A DNA stretch of 64,000 bases, taken from contig JAUIKF010000001.1 of NCBI GenBank assembly GCA_030430575.1, positions 62,001 through 126,000 on the forward strand, read 5' to 3'. Position 1 is the stretch's first letter. Each line of letters starts with the position of its first letter. Source of the stretch: Bacteroidia bacterium. Lineage in GTDB: Bacteria; Bacteroidota; Bacteroidia; J057. The translations under genes and the position numbers were made by a program. Shown one piece after another: positions 26,746-36,168 of the stretch. The notes under the pieces were generated by a model. That model saw nothing but the letters and a program-made list of their open reading frames with translations, searched no databases and had not been told where the DNA came from.

Positions 26746-28767
26746 TTAGCTTTTTTTCAGCCATTTATCCAGCCACTCAAAAAATACGCGATGCCAAAGC
26801 ACACCGTTTTGAGGAGAAAGGACCCAGTGGCCTTCGTTGGGGAAATATAAGAAACGACTCGGGATGTCTTGCATCTGGGCAGTGTTAAAGGCTTCCATGC
26901 CTTGTCCGATGGGGACACGAAAGTCTTTTTCCCCATGAACCACCAAAATAGGCGTATCCCAATTGCCCACATATTTATGAGGGGAATGTTGCTGATAGCT
27001 TACGGGCTGCTTGTCCTGCCAATAGTTCCCTCCTATATCCCAATTCGCAAAGAACATTTCTTCCGTAGTGCCATACCAGCTTTCCAGGTTAAAGAGGCCA
27101 CAGTGTGAGATAAAGCACTTAAAACGCTTTTCGTGGTTGCCCGCTAGCCAATAGACAGAATATCCTCCATAGCTAGCTCCCACAGCGCCTATTCGCTCTT
27201 CATCCACAAAGGATTCTTTTTTTGCATCATCAATGGCACTGAGGTAGTCTTTCATTGCTTGACCGCCCCAGTCACCAGAAATCTGGTCATTCCACTCCCT
27301 TCCAAAAGAAGGCAAGCCCCGGCGATTGGGCGCGACAATGATGTAATCATTGGCAGCCATGAGTTGGAAGTTCCAGCGATAAGAGAAGAACTGACTCACA
27401 GCGGATTGGGGACCGCCCTGGCAGTAAAGCAAGGCAGGGTATTTTTTGTTTGGATCAAAATGAGGGGGATAGATCACCCAGGTGAGCATGTCTTTGCCAT
27501 CAGTCGTTTTCACCATACGCTTTTCGACTTTGCCCATCGTGATCTCAGAGAGCATTTTTTTATTGGTAAAAGTCAGCTGAGTAGCTGTGCCTGAAGCGAG
27601 TTCCACCCGATAGAGTTCAGCGGGCGCAGACATAGAAACGCGGTCTACCACTGCGTTGCCGCCAGCGATTTTAAATCCATAGATATTGTGGATGCCTTCA
27701 GTGACTTGGCGGGGTTTGCGCTTTTTGAGATCCATCTCAAAAAGCTGAATAGTCGCCTGTTCCCCACTGGTGAAGTACAGTTTACTGCCATCGGCCGTCC
27801 AGGTCGGGGAATTCGCATCGCGATCGAGGCCTTTCGTGAGTTCCTCCTTTTTGCCCGAAGCCATATCATACAGGAAAATCCGATTCCGATCCGACTCAAA
27901 TCCCGCCCGCTCCATGCTGCTCCATGCCATGTACTTATTGTCTGGCGAAAAAACAGGGGCCTTGTCATAACCCATCATGCCTTCTGTGAGGTTTTCCGTC
28001 TTTTGGGTCTCGAGATCATAGCGATAAATATCCGAATTGGTGCTCTCTGCGTATTCTTTTCCGGTCACCTTCTTGCAGGTATAAGCGATGTATCGCCCAT
28101 CAGCACTCCATGAGATCTCCTCCATCCCACCAAAGGGATTCAACGGAGAATCATAAGCTTCTCCCTCCATAATGTCTACAGGCGTCCCTGAAAGCCCTCC
28201 ATCTTCATAGCCTACATAGAATACATGGCTATAGGCATAGTCATGCCATTCGCTCCAATGACGATACATCAAATTATCGATGATACGTGCTTCTGCCTTC
28301 GGCAAGTCTGGATACATTTCATTGACATTTTTCTCCAACTTCACATCATCGATGTACAGGACATGATTTCCCGTGGGTGAATAGGCGAAGCCATTCATGG
28401 CTATATCAGAGACTTGGCGCTGGTCACTGCCGTCTGGGTTCATCTCCCAGAGATGACCTCCATACAAAAATCCTATCTTTTCGCCGTCAGGGCGGTATTG
28501 GGCATTGTACTCACTGCCTTGAAAGGCTGTAATTTTCTTGGGGGTACCACCATCCACAGGCACAATGTAGAGGTCGCGATTGCCTTTGTTCTCCGCTAGT
28601 TTATAGTAAGAAACGCCGTATAAGGCTGTTTTTCCATCGGGGGAGACATCGTCGAGGGAGACTCGGCCTAATTCCCAGAGCTTTTCTGGCGTGAGGCGGT
28701 CGGATTGGGCAAAAGAACTGGTGACAAATAGAAGGAGGATCGTGAGGAAGAAGAGTGTATATCGCAT
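26746..28767 (-). CDS. Secreted S9 family prolyl oligopeptidase / acylaminoacyl-peptidase
   Basis: 673 residues with a signal peptide (1-20, ending SSFAQ). An N-terminal beta-propeller (about 25-400) with WD40-like/TolB-type blades (YSPTGNHVLYIDD; WSADGRYIAYT; FSPDNKYMAWSS; WTADGSKLYFTS) precedes an alpha/beta-hydrolase domain. The catalytic triad is readable: Ser532 in GASYGGY, Asp615 in HGEKDFRVP and His647 in NEGHWV. It should hydrolyse short peptides in the periplasm or outside the cell. It is a single-gene unit, divergent from the downstream-numbered surface protein gene (72 nt between starts). Confidence 0.93.
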   Translation of the reverse strand: MRYTLFFLTILLLFVTSSFAQSDRLTPEKLWELGRVSLDDVSPDGKTALYGVSYYKLAENKGNRDLYIVPVDGGTPKKITAFQGSEYNAQYRPDGEKIGFLYGGHLWEMNPDGSDQRQVSDIAMNGFAYSPTGNHVLYIDDVKLEKNVNEMYPDLPKAEARIIDNLMYRHWSEWHDYAYSHVFYVGYEDGGLSGTPVDIMEGEAYDSPLNPFGGMEEISWSADGRYIAYTCKKVTGKEYAESTNSDIYRYDLETQKTENLTEGMMGYDKAPVFSPDNKYMAWSSMERAGFESDRNRIFLYDMASGKKEELTKGLDRDANSPTWTADGSKLYFTSGEQATIQLFEMDLKKRKPRQVTEGIHNIYGFKIAGGNAVVDRVSMSAPAELYRVELASGTATQLTFTNKKMLSEITMGKVEKRMVKTTDGKDMLTWVIYPPHFDPNKKYPALLYCQGGPQSAVSQFFSYRWNFQLMAANDYIIVAPNRRGLPSFGREWNDQISGDWGGQAMKDYLSAIDDAKKESFVDEERIGAVGASYGGYSVYWLAGNHEKRFKCFISHCGLFNLESWYGTTEEMFFANWDIGGNYWQDKQPVSYQQHSPHKYVGNWDTPILVVHGEKDFRVPIGQGMEAFNTAQMQDIPSRFLYFPNEGHWVLSPQNGVLWHRVFFEWLDKWLKKS

Positions 28768-28839
28768 GGGTAAATTTTTGGAGGTGAATTTAGGGTAAAT
28801 TTTACTATTATAGTAATTGAACTGCTAATCCAATGAAGT

Positions 28840-30507
28840 ATGAAATTGCTAAAAACGCTGTGTTTCTTCCTCCCATTAGGATTTGGATTGGGTTTTATTT
28901 CTGCTCAATCCCTCACATGGAACTGGGTAGCTTTTGGTTATGGTGGTTATTATAATTTTGGTTCAAATATATTTATCGACCACGACTCCTCTATCTACAC
29001 AAGTTTGTCAATACATGATGATTGGTATGTGGGTAGTTTTTCCCATCAATTATCTTCAAGAGACCCCACAGATGCAGATGTGTTAGTTTGGAAATTAGAT
29101 GAAAATGGCCATACCCAGTGGCTCAATAGCTATGGGACTAATTGGCTGGATCAAGGCCAATTCATAGGCCGAGATATGGATAATCGTTTATTTACCCAAT
29201 GTAACATTCGGAAACCTTTTGCTTCCCAACCCCCTCCCCTTGATACCCTAGGCATAGGTGGTTATCGATTTTATATTGATGAACAGGGAAATTGGTTGGA
29301 TGCTCAACCTTTTTCGACTCAGGTCAAGCAGGTTGATGCTAAGGGACGGGAATTAATTATAGGGAGTCTACAAGTAGGGGATAGCCTTATTTATGGGAAT
29401 GATACAGTATTCGGCCCACCTATTGGTACAATCCCTGTTTATCCAGAAAAATATATTGCGCTGATTGATTCCAGTACAGGGAATTATTGGGGGAAACATA
29501 TTGGATCATACCTCTCCCAGATGCCTTTGCACCTGCGGTTTTTGGATAAAAACAGTATCCTTATGGTAGGTGTTTCTCAAAATTTGGGAACGATACAATG
29601 TGGGAATCCCACTTTCAAAGAAGGAATATTTTGGGCTATATACGATAGTCTTGGGAATTGCCAATCTTATCACAGCCTCGGCGCCATCCAGCCATCTGCC
29701 AGTAGGCTCATTATCAATGATCAAAAGGAGATATATCTTCTCGGCAGTTATACCACTACGCTCACTTTTGGTGGAAAAACGTGGAATAGCGCGGCTGGAT
29801 CAGGAGGCAATTTTTGTGTGATCAAATTGGATCGATATGGCAATGTCTTGTGGGTGAATGCATCTGAAGGTCTAGGCAGCGGGCCTTATGTGACAAGCAT
29901 GGTCCAGGATATGAATGGGAATGTCATTTTGGGAGGATCCGACTGGGGAAAATATAGCATTGATCAACAGCCCTTTGGGAGTGACACAGTTCGAGATATT
30001 TTTATTTGCTCCTTTAGTGCGGTAGATGGAAAATTAATGTGGATCAAAGAATCAGATACTCATCAACCTACTCATTATTATTGGGCGAATTTGCATGAAC
30101 TCGCTGTCACCAAAGAAAACCATTTGCTCGTAATGGGAAATTTCCTGACACCTACTTACACGCTCGGTCGCCATGTGATGACCTTTCAAAGCAAACAAAA
30201 TCTCTTTATTGCTTCGCTCAATCTAAATCGGACCAAATCGCTTTCGCCGAATTTCCCATCTACTTGTCCCATTCACTTAACCTACACTTCTGGTCAACTA
30301 TTGGTGCGAGATGAATGCCCTGAAAAAAGGGTGGACTATGTTAGGCTTTTAGCCCTTTCGGGTCAGGAAATCTCCATTGTCGGGCTTGAGCATCTTGCGA
30401 ATGGTTACATGTTGCATACAAAACCATTACCTCCAGGGGTATATTTGTTGTCTTGGGAAAGGTTAGGGGGGGAATATGGGTTCCAAAAATTTGTTGTTTT
30501 TGAGTGA
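28840..30507 (+). CDS. Secreted beta-propeller-like protein with a C-terminal sorting-like domain
   Basis: 555 residues, function unknown. A signal peptide (1-22, ...FISAQ) is followed by repeated segments with the pattern VWKLDENGHTQW, VIKLDRYGNVLWVNA and GNVILGGS, as in SBBP-type or uncharacterised propeller proteins of Bacteroidota. The last 80 residues (KRVDYVRLLALSGQEISIV...GVYLLSWER...KFVVFE) resemble a T9SS type A domain but lack a clear YPNP motif. Export to the cell surface is likely. A 15-bp hairpin 24 nt after the stop probably terminates transcription. There is no enzymatic motif. Confidence 0.72.
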   Translation: MKLLKTLCFFLPLGFGLGFISAQSLTWNWVAFGYGGYYNFGSNIFIDHDSSIYTSLSIHDDWYVGSFSHQLSSRDPTDADVLVWKLDENGHTQWLNSYGTNWLDQGQFIGRDMDNRLFTQCNIRKPFASQPPPLDTLGIGGYRFYIDEQGNWLDAQPFSTQVKQVDAKGRELIIGSLQVGDSLIYGNDTVFGPPIGTIPVYPEKYIALIDSSTGNYWGKHIGSYLSQMPLHLRFLDKNSILMVGVSQNLGTIQCGNPTFKEGIFWAIYDSLGNCQSYHSLGAIQPSASRLIINDQKEIYLLGSYTTTLTFGGKTWNSAAGSGGNFCVIKLDRYGNVLWVNASEGLGSGPYVTSMVQDMNGNVILGGSDWGKYSIDQQPFGSDTVRDIFICSFSAVDGKLMWIKESDTHQPTHYYWANLHELAVTKENHLLVMGNFLTPTYTLGRHVMTFQSKQNLFIASLNLNRTKSLSPNFPSTCPIHLTYTSGQLLVRDECPEKRVDYVRLLALSGQEISIVGLEHLANGYMLHTKPLPPGVYLLSWERLGGEYGFQKFVVFE

Positions 30508-30531
30508 ATGGAATATAGGACGCGTGGCTAG

Positions 30532-30567
30532 GATACGTAACAGGTTGAAGAAAACCTGTTACGTATC
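30532..30567. terminator. 15-bp perfect hairpin between convergent genes
   Basis: GATACGTAACAGGTT (30532-30546) pairs with 30553-30567 around the loop GAAGAA. It lies between the convergent propeller gene and the minus-strand lipoprotein gene and could act in both directions. No T-run follows, so a dispersed palindrome is an alternative. Confidence 0.55.
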
Positions 30568-30627
30568 GGAACCTCAAAGTCCTAACAAATTTTCCTCAAT
30601 CTGTTAAGACTTCAGCTAACTATTCCC

Positions 30628-31257
30628 CTACTGCAAATTCCACTCTTCCCCATTGGTAAAGGTGAAGCCTAGGATGCCTTCGGCCTTGCGGAAGTAAAAA
30701 CCCGCAGGATCGCGGCGGGAGGGGTCTACCTGGCTGGGATCTAGCTCTACTGCAAATACGTTGTCGTAGTTTTTTCCATTGAGAGTGACACGCCCTCGAT
30801 AGACGGGGTTGAGGAGGAATAGCTCTCCTGTCAGCTTATTATTCATCGTCATGGTGAAATAATCACCGACCTCATCAGGAGAGTTGAGGGGGGTAAAATT
30901 GAGGAAATCACGCTGGAGGGTGATGTTAAAGGTGATGGTCCCATCTTGAGAGACGAGTTGGACAAATCCAGTCTGAACATCATATTCATCACAGCAATCT
31001 CCACATTTTTCATCTCTCTGGCAGTTGTACTGCTGATGTTCTACGGTGTACTCAGGTACTCCATAGGTCATCAATAAGGGCTGCGAACTGGGATTGACAA
31101 AGAATCGGCTTCGGTCGTTCGCAAAATTCAGCCATTCACGGGTCTCCTGAGAGAAGACAAATTCTCCTAGATACACGCCGTTGCACTCTCCACAACAGCC
31201 TGAGAGCAGGCTCAGGCAGATTACAAAAATCCCAAAGATCAGGTTATGTTGTTTCAT
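30628..31257 (-). CDS. Hypothetical lipoprotein
   Basis: About 209 residues from the ATG at 31257, chosen because MKQHNLIFGIFVICLSLLSGC is an ideal lipoprotein signal with lipobox LSGC; the frame starts nine codons further upstream. Cysteine pairs follow (GCCGECN, and later CGDCCDEYDV), then a beta-rich domain with YFTMTMNNKLTG and VTLNGKNYDNVFAVEL, ending GFTFTNGEEW. I do not recognise a family. The start lies inside the end of the preceding small lipoprotein gene (overlap of about 14 nt), so the two are probably translated together. Confidence 0.75.
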   Translation of the reverse strand: MKQHNLIFGIFVICLSLLSGCCGECNGVYLGEFVFSQETREWLNFANDRSRFFVNPSSQPLLMTYGVPEYTVEHQQYNCQRDEKCGDCCDEYDVQTGFVQLVSQDGTITFNITLQRDFLNFTPLNSPDEVGDYFTMTMNNKLTGELFLLNPVYRGRVTLNGKNYDNVFAVELDPSQVDPSRRDPAGFYFRKAEGILGFTFTNGEEWNLQ

Positions 31258-31468
31258 AATTCTCCAAACGATAAGCTTCTTCAAAAGGCACGCTAAGCTC
31301 TCCGATTCCTTTTTTCCTAAGCTTTTTCATCTGCTTCTCCAGCATGTAATCCCCGTGTTTGGGGTGATTGCAGTTTTTGCGCGGATCACCTTTAAGCATT
31401 TTACACGAGGACAAAGCCAGAGTTGCGACTAGGAAAAAAGCAAGGAGGGAAACGAATCGTTTATTCAT
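31244..31468 (-). CDS. Small hypothetical lipoprotein
   Basis: 74 residues. A signal with lipobox LSSC (MNKRFVSLLAFFLVATLALSSC) is followed by a short Cys/His-containing segment (DPRKNCNHPKHGDYMLEKQ) and a basic stretch (KKLRKKG). Similar small Bacteroidota lipoproteins with a CxHPxH pattern exist as hypotheticals. Two genes in a row with lipoboxes and a short overlap suggest they act together in the envelope. No function can be assigned. Confidence 0.7.
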   Translation of the reverse strand: MNKRFVSLLAFFLVATLALSSCKMLKGDPRKNCNHPKHGDYMLEKQMKKLRKKGIGELSVPFEEAYRLENYETT

Positions 31469-31611
31469 AGTGACTAGTTTTTGACAGTTTTAGGAATAAG
31501 TAAAAATAAAAAACAAGGAACAAGGAAGTAAAAAGTGAAGAGTTTTCAAGATGCGCCTTTTCTTTCCTTCTTAATTCGTAATTCCTTGTTCGTTATTTTT
31601 ACTTTATTCCC
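31469..31611. other. Spacer with long imperfect dyad downstream of yidC
   Basis: Within these 143 nt, an AGTAAAAATAA-containing left arm (about 31499-31525) and a right arm (about 31574-31603) are imperfect complements over roughly 22 bases that include the word ACAAGGAA. It may terminate yidC transcription. No ORF. Confidence 0.4.
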
Positions 31612-33552
31612 CTACTTCTTCCGCCTCGTGCTCCGCGAATTGCCTTTGCCTTGTTGACGTGCGCGGGCCAGTTCCTGCTGCTTCTTCTGCTGTGATTCTG
31701 CCCAGCGTTCCAGGCGAGACTTACCGCCTCCTTTACTTCCTCCTTTTCCGCCTTTTTTGCTCTTCTTCGTCTTCTTCCGCATCTCTTCCAGCAGCTTCTC
31801 GTCATTCAACGAGGCACGAATAGAAACAGTCTGTGCGATCGAAATAATGTTAGCAGCGAAGTAGTACCAGCTCAAGCCAGATGCATAATTATTCAAAAAG
31901 AATACAAAGATGATCGGCATCATATAGGGCAGATACTTCATGAAGGGCATCGCCGCATTGGTAGGCTGGGACTTCTGCTGATAGTAAGTATATACATAGA
32001 TGGAAATCGCCATCAGTAAGGTAAAGAGACTAATATGATTACCATAAGTATCACTCAAAAGGGGGATATGGGTAGTCCAAGAAAAAATGGAGTCGTAGGT
32101 CGAAAGGTCTGTCGCCCACAGGAAGGACTTCTGGCGCAGTTCTACGGACTGCGGAAAGAAGAAGAACATCGAGATGAGGATGGGCCATTGCAAGAGCATC
32201 GGCAGGCAGCCTCCCAATGGGCTCACGCCCATCTTTCGATAGATGGCCATTTTCTCCATCTGTAACTTCTGGGCATCTCCCTTAAATTTCTCATCGATCG
32301 CCTTGATCTCTGGCGTATTATTGATCACACGGAGCTTGGCCATGGAGACGTAGCTCTTATAGGTCATCGGGAATACGATCAGCTTGACGAGGATCGCAAA
32401 TAGCAGAATGATCAAGCCGTAATTGGGGATAAACCCTTCAAAGAATTTAAAAATCTTGATCGTAAGGATGTTGATATGGCTAATGAAGAGGTAGCCAAGG
32501 TCCATTTCCTCTTCCAACTCCTTGTCATAAGATGCCAAGATACCGTACTCATTGGGACCGAGGTAAAAGGTAAAGGCTGAAACGGAGTTATTGCCACTGA
32601 TGTCCATTTGAAAATTAGACATCATCTTTTTTGAGATATCGTCATTTCCCAAGGGCGTCTCACTGCTCATTACAGGAGAGCGTATGCCTGATTCGGGGAT
32701 CAGGATATAGGAGAAAAACTGGCTTTTATAAGAAATCCAATCTACCTCTCCTTTGACGGCTTCTTCGTCGTCCTCTCCCGTCATCCCCCCTATGTTTTCG
32801 GTGTCATCATTTTGGAAATAGACTACCTGGGTTTTCTGACGCTGAGGTTTGATGTCTTTTTCCGTCTTAGGCGTCTCAGCATTCCAAAAGACATCGAGGT
32901 AACCATTTTTCATGGTTTTCCGAATGCCTTGCAAGCGCAACTCATAGTCGACGCTATACTTATCCCCCGTAAAAGTATATACCTGCTCTAATGCCTGCTG
33001 ATCATTGATCTTTGCGGTCATGACCACCTCGCGTGTGTTTTCTCCATTGACGGTCAGCGTTCGCTGGCCAGTTGTGGTAAAGTAAAGATCACTGGTATTG
33101 ATCGCCTGAAGGCTATTTTTGTCAATGAATTGAAAGTAAAATTCATTGAGTAAATCTTCTCGTATGATCGGGAGTGGCAAAGAGTCGAAGGTTTTGTGCT
33201 CATTGAGGACTGCACTGACCATTTTCCCACCTTTGGTACTGAGCTTCACCACCAGCTTGTCTGTTTTCACCTCTATAAACTGCTCTTCCCCTTCCATGGC
33301 TTTTCCAAAGTCACCATATTTGGTTTGCAAAGGGTTGACAGCCGCCTGGGTGCTATCATCCTCCTCAGGGGCTCCTTGGGAAATCACATCAGGATCAGCA
33401 GGGGTCTCTGGTGTAGAAGACGTAATCGCTGTATCACTCGTCGGCGTCTCTGTTTGAGTGGGGGTTTCAGGTGGCTTAGGCATGAACACAAAGTAGAGCA
33501 CTGTGAGCAGCACCATTAAGCTAATCCCTATTACTGAATTCTTATCGTTCAT
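31612..33552 (-). CDS. yidC: Membrane protein insertase YidC
   Basis: 646 residues, the Gram-negative Bacteroidota form of the Oxa1/YidC insertase, which inserts and folds inner-membrane proteins with or without SecYEG. An N-terminal helix (about 6-24) and an acidic Thr/Pro/Ser-rich linker (about 25-75) precede the large periplasmic P1 domain (about 80-370). The conserved core follows (about 385-590): PNYGLIILLFAILVKLIVFP, the cytoplasmic hairpin with MAKLRVINN and KMGVSPLGGCLPMLLQWPI, and LPYMMPIIFVFFLNNYASGL. The tail of about 55 residues is very basic (KKTKKSKKGGKGG...; ends RSTRRKK), as in YidCs that bind ribosomes directly. It is not in an rpmH-rnpA-yidC context here; downstream is a spacer. 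Confidence 0.97.
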   Translation of the reverse strand: MNDKNSVIGISLMVLLTVLYFVFMPKPPETPTQTETPTSDTAITSSTPETPADPDVISQGAPEEDDSTQAAVNPLQTKYGDFGKAMEGEEQFIEVKTDKLVVKLSTKGGKMVSAVLNEHKTFDSLPLPIIREDLLNEFYFQFIDKNSLQAINTSDLYFTTTGQRTLTVNGENTREVVMTAKINDQQALEQVYTFTGDKYSVDYELRLQGIRKTMKNGYLDVFWNAETPKTEKDIKPQRQKTQVVYFQNDDTENIGGMTGEDDEEAVKGEVDWISYKSQFFSYILIPESGIRSPVMSSETPLGNDDISKKMMSNFQMDISGNNSVSAFTFYLGPNEYGILASYDKELEEEMDLGYLFISHINILTIKIFKFFEGFIPNYGLIILLFAILVKLIVFPMTYKSYVSMAKLRVINNTPEIKAIDEKFKGDAQKLQMEKMAIYRKMGVSPLGGCLPMLLQWPILISMFFFFPQSVELRQKSFLWATDLSTYDSIFSWTTHIPLLSDTYGNHISLFTLLMAISIYVYTYYQQKSQPTNAAMPFMKYLPYMMPIIFVFFLNNYASGLSWYYFAANIISIAQTVSIRASLNDEKLLEEMRKKTKKSKKGGKGGSKGGGKSRLERWAESQQKKQQELARARQQGKGNSRSTRRKK

Positions 33553-33570
33553 TAATTTGAAAATTTTGTA

Positions 33571-35244
33571 CTAATGTTTACACTGATCTTCTGCTACCCG
33601 CTCCAGAGACCGGCTTCGCGGTTCAAAAGCAGCAGCAGTCTGCGTAGCCTGGTAACGCTGTTCATATCTCAGGCTATCATTCAACAAGTTAAGTCCATCA
33701 TCTATATGCACAGGATCGGGTTCAGTCACGAAACTTCCGCCCCATCTCAATTCTAGGTCGTCTTGCAATCCCTTAAAGAAAGCCCTAATCTTTGGGTCCC
33801 AATTGGCTTCATTGGTCTTCAGCATTCGGGTCGAATTGTAATATTCTCCATCCGATACGATTTCCAAATTCATATCGATGGCATGCCCGACCTTGTGATT
33901 CGAGCGACCCGCCGGCGTCACAATGGCCCCACCTACAACCGTTCCTTCAGGTCGAAAGGAGGCAGCATTTGACCCTGTCACAATTATTTTCAACCCATTT
34001 TTTTCTGCCAGATCATCTATCCGGCGAATCGCCTCTAAAAAGCCCTTATCGATTTTTGGTCGGTGAGGTCCATCAAAATTTTCCCCCTGATACACCATCA
34101 AAGGAGAACATACTGACATCAAGGTACTTACCAGCTCTGAAGTAGCTTGTGATTGAGCCTTTTTCCCTATTTTGATATAGGCTAATGGGGAAATATTTTG
34201 ATCAATCTCTAGGCTTACGTCTTCTGATTTGGGGTCGTAAAATAATCCCAAGACATCCTTTTCCCACATACTATAAAACCCCATGATCAATTGCACTTCT
34301 CCTTCAAATAAATGAATACTACGAAGGACTTTGCGCATCTCCTCCAATGTTTTGGGGCCCAGGTCTCCATCAACTGTCAAGCCATTTTTCTTCTGAAATC
34401 GAGCGATAGCTTCGATACTAGCTTCTGATAGTTCTCCGGTTATGTGTTGGCCACCAAGGCCCTGAATCAACCGAATAGCTTGAAGCGAGCTAAAACGAAT
34501 GGAAGTCTTTTTCAGTTTTTCCGTTCGTTTCTCTGGAGAAATAAGCGTTGCCGCTGGTGGAATCTCCAAGGCTGCTACATCTACCAAGAAAGCATGGATA
34601 AGGGCCTTTTTTAGGGCCTCCCAGCTATGAAAGGCTGTAGGGCCTATGTATATGTCTAAGAGGTTTTGGGCAGCTTTACCTATAATCAATCGACCATCTT
34701 CACGGCGGTTGACGTCTTGCAAAGGCGTCACCATGATATCAGAAAAAGCAATCTGGCTCTGGTAGGTAAATGCCAGCGTAGGATCAAATCGCAAGAAGAG
34801 GGCTTTGGACTCAAGGGGTAATTGGAGGTAGTCCGCGGTGAGGACAATCGCGAGGTTGTGCTCGCCTGAAAGAATCATTTCACTGACCAAGGCCCACATG
34901 ACATCGTCAGACAATTTCCCCAATTCATCCTTCACAGCAATCGCAACCTGCTTATTATCAGGGGATTTCAGGAATTTCAAGCAGGCTTCCCAGGTATCAG
35001 TTATAGGCGAAAGGTTGGCAGCTTTGCGCTTTTGCTCAACCAGTTTCCGCAAGTGAATTTCAGAAAAGTCTTGGGCCAATAATCCTTTGACAAGTTCTGT
35101 ATTCATTTTACCTGTAACCTCATCACATACACGACATTGCAATATACGGATACTCCTTTCCGACAAGTCCAAGGACTCGTTGTATTCTAGCGCACTTCGA
35201 AGTGCCGGATCTCCTAATATATCGCTAAGCGTGGTTTGAGGCAT
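33571..35244 (-). CDS. Peptidoglycan-binding protein with M15-like D,D-carboxypeptidase domain
   Basis: 557 residues from the ATG at 35244. A GTG two codons earlier would overlap the DUF59 stop (GTGA). About 31-60 resembles a degenerate peptidoglycan-binding repeat (RILQCRVCDEVTGKM), about 60-250 is unassigned, and 253-307 is a good PG_binding_1 domain (ARFQKKNGLTVDGDLGPKTLEEM). The C-terminal 120 residues resemble VanY/M15_4 peptidases: SNHKVGHAIDM with His454 and Asp457, LRWGGSF (about 499-505) and DPVHID with His513. This trio supplies the usual zinc ligands. I see no signal peptide, which is odd for a wall enzyme. It is two bases downstream of the DUF59 gene, so it is coupled to the suf cluster. 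Confidence 0.75.
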   Translation of the reverse strand: MPQTTLSDILGDPALRSALEYNESLDLSERSIRILQCRVCDEVTGKMNTELVKGLLAQDFSEIHLRKLVEQKRKAANLSPITDTWEACLKFLKSPDNKQVAIAVKDELGKLSDDVMWALVSEMILSGEHNLAIVLTADYLQLPLESKALFLRFDPTLAFTYQSQIAFSDIMVTPLQDVNRREDGRLIIGKAAQNLLDIYIGPTAFHSWEALKKALIHAFLVDVAALEIPPAATLISPEKRTEKLKKTSIRFSSLQAIRLIQGLGGQHITGELSEASIEAIARFQKKNGLTVDGDLGPKTLEEMRKVLRSIHLFEGEVQLIMGFYSMWEKDVLGLFYDPKSEDVSLEIDQNISPLAYIKIGKKAQSQATSELVSTLMSVCSPLMVYQGENFDGPHRPKIDKGFLEAIRRIDDLAEKNGLKIIVTGSNAASFRPEGTVVGGAIVTPAGRSNHKVGHAIDMNLEIVSDGEYYNSTRMLKTNEANWDPKIRAFFKGLQDDLELRWGGSFVTEPDPVHIDDGLNLLNDSLRYEQRYQATQTAAAFEPRSRSLERVAEDQCKH

Positions 35245-35246
35245 AA

Positions 35247-35549
35247 TCACATAAAACCAAGTTCCAATTGGGCTTCTTCGGACATCATCTCTTTATCCCA
35301 TGGGGGATCAAATGTCAATTCGACCTCGACCTCCCCTACTCCTTCTACCCCAGCAGTCTTTTCCTTGACTTCCTCCGGCAGAATTTCTGCCGCTGGGCAG
35401 GCTGGGGCCGTCAAAGTCATCAAGACATGTACGTCCTGATTTTCTTTAACATTGACTTCATATATCAATCCCAACTCATAAATATTGACCGGAATTTCAG
35501 GATCGTAAATCGTCTTGATTTGGTCTATAATCACTTCCTTGATATCCAT
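35247..35549 (-). CDS. DUF59 / MIP18-family Fe-S assembly factor (SufT-like)
   Basis: 100 residues, a cytoplasmic DUF59 protein that helps mature or deliver Fe-S clusters. The motif TLTAPACPAAEILPEEV (about 43-60) holds the conserved Cys, followed by VEVELTFDPPWDKEMMSEEA (about 74-93). This is the version that sits in Bacteroidota suf clusters, often annotated as metal-sulfur cluster assembly factor or SUF system protein. It starts 4 nt after the sufE stop. The family is related to PaaD and to eukaryotic CIA2. Confidence 0.93.
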   Translation of the reverse strand: MDIKEVIIDQIKTIYDPEIPVNIYELGLIYEVNVKENQDVHVLMTLTAPACPAAEILPEEVKEKTAGVEGVGEVEVELTFDPPWDKEMMSEEAQLELGFM

Positions 35550-35553
35550 CCTC

Positions 35554-35988
35554 TTATGATTTATTCATTGCCTGGTAGGCCAAGGCATACATTTTCATTT
35601 TTTTGACCATCGCGTTTAATCCATTGGAGCGTGTAGGAGACAAGTGCTCCCGAATCCCAATCTGGTCGATGAAGGTCAAGTCTGCGTTCAACACTTCTTC
35701 TGGCGTATGCCCCGAAAAGACACGGACCAATAAGGCTATGAGGCCTTTGGTGATAAAAGCATCGCTATCTGCGTGGAAAACCACCTGAGATCCGTCTAGG
35801 GAAGGCACCAACCACACTTGCGATTGACAGCCTCTGACGATGTTTTCATCCGTCTTATGGGCCTCATCCAAAGGGGGCAAGGATTTCCCCAAATCGATGA
35901 TATGCTGGTACTTATCCATCCAATCATCTAGGAAAGCAAATTCATCTATGATTTCCGCCGCTATTTCCTGAATATCTCTGCGCTCCAT
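35554..35988 (-). CDS. sufE: Cysteine desulfuration protein SufE
   Basis: 144 residues. It accepts persulphide sulphur from SufS and stimulates its desulphurase activity. The acceptor is Cys54 in IVRGCQSQVWLV. The C-terminal IGIREHLSPTRSNGLNAMV pattern is typical. It lies with DUF59 directly downstream, but is separated from sufS by a 3.9-kb surface-protein gene, an unusual layout. A 35-nt hairpin upstream could insulate it from that gene, so sufE-DUF59 may have its own promoter; none was clearly recognised. Confidence 0.96.
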   Translation of the reverse strand: MERRDIQEIAAEIIDEFAFLDDWMDKYQHIIDLGKSLPPLDEAHKTDENIVRGCQSQVWLVPSLDGSQVVFHADSDAFITKGLIALLVRVFSGHTPEEVLNADLTFIDQIGIREHLSPTRSNGLNAMVKKMKMYALAYQAMNKS

Positions 35989-36056
35989 GGCGTTTTTGAG
36001 GGTTCTTTAGGGGTATTTACATTTACAATCGCAAATGTCCTAAAAGGTTTCCATAA

Positions 36057-36091
36057 ACCAAAACGCAGAAGGAATCCTTCTGCGTTTTGGT
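36057..36091. terminator. 17-bp perfect hairpin/palindrome
   Basis: ACCAAAACGCAGAAGGA (36057-36073) pairs perfectly with 36075-36091 around a single central A. It lies between the stop of the giant adhesin gene and the start of sufE, on a minus-strand unit. A terminator for the adhesin gene is the simplest reading. Confidence 0.6.
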
Positions 36092-36168
36092 GATTATATC
36101 CGATGTCTTTCATATAGGTGCGGATTACACTTCCTTCAGCCCCACTAGCCGAAGTCCCTAATATCTTA

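Noticed and set aside
36119-36165. Another copy of the 373-bp element end (CGGATTAC word)
   Set aside because: Only the short GCGGATTAC word is shared with the element tips; the flanking bases do not match and no partner end is nearby.
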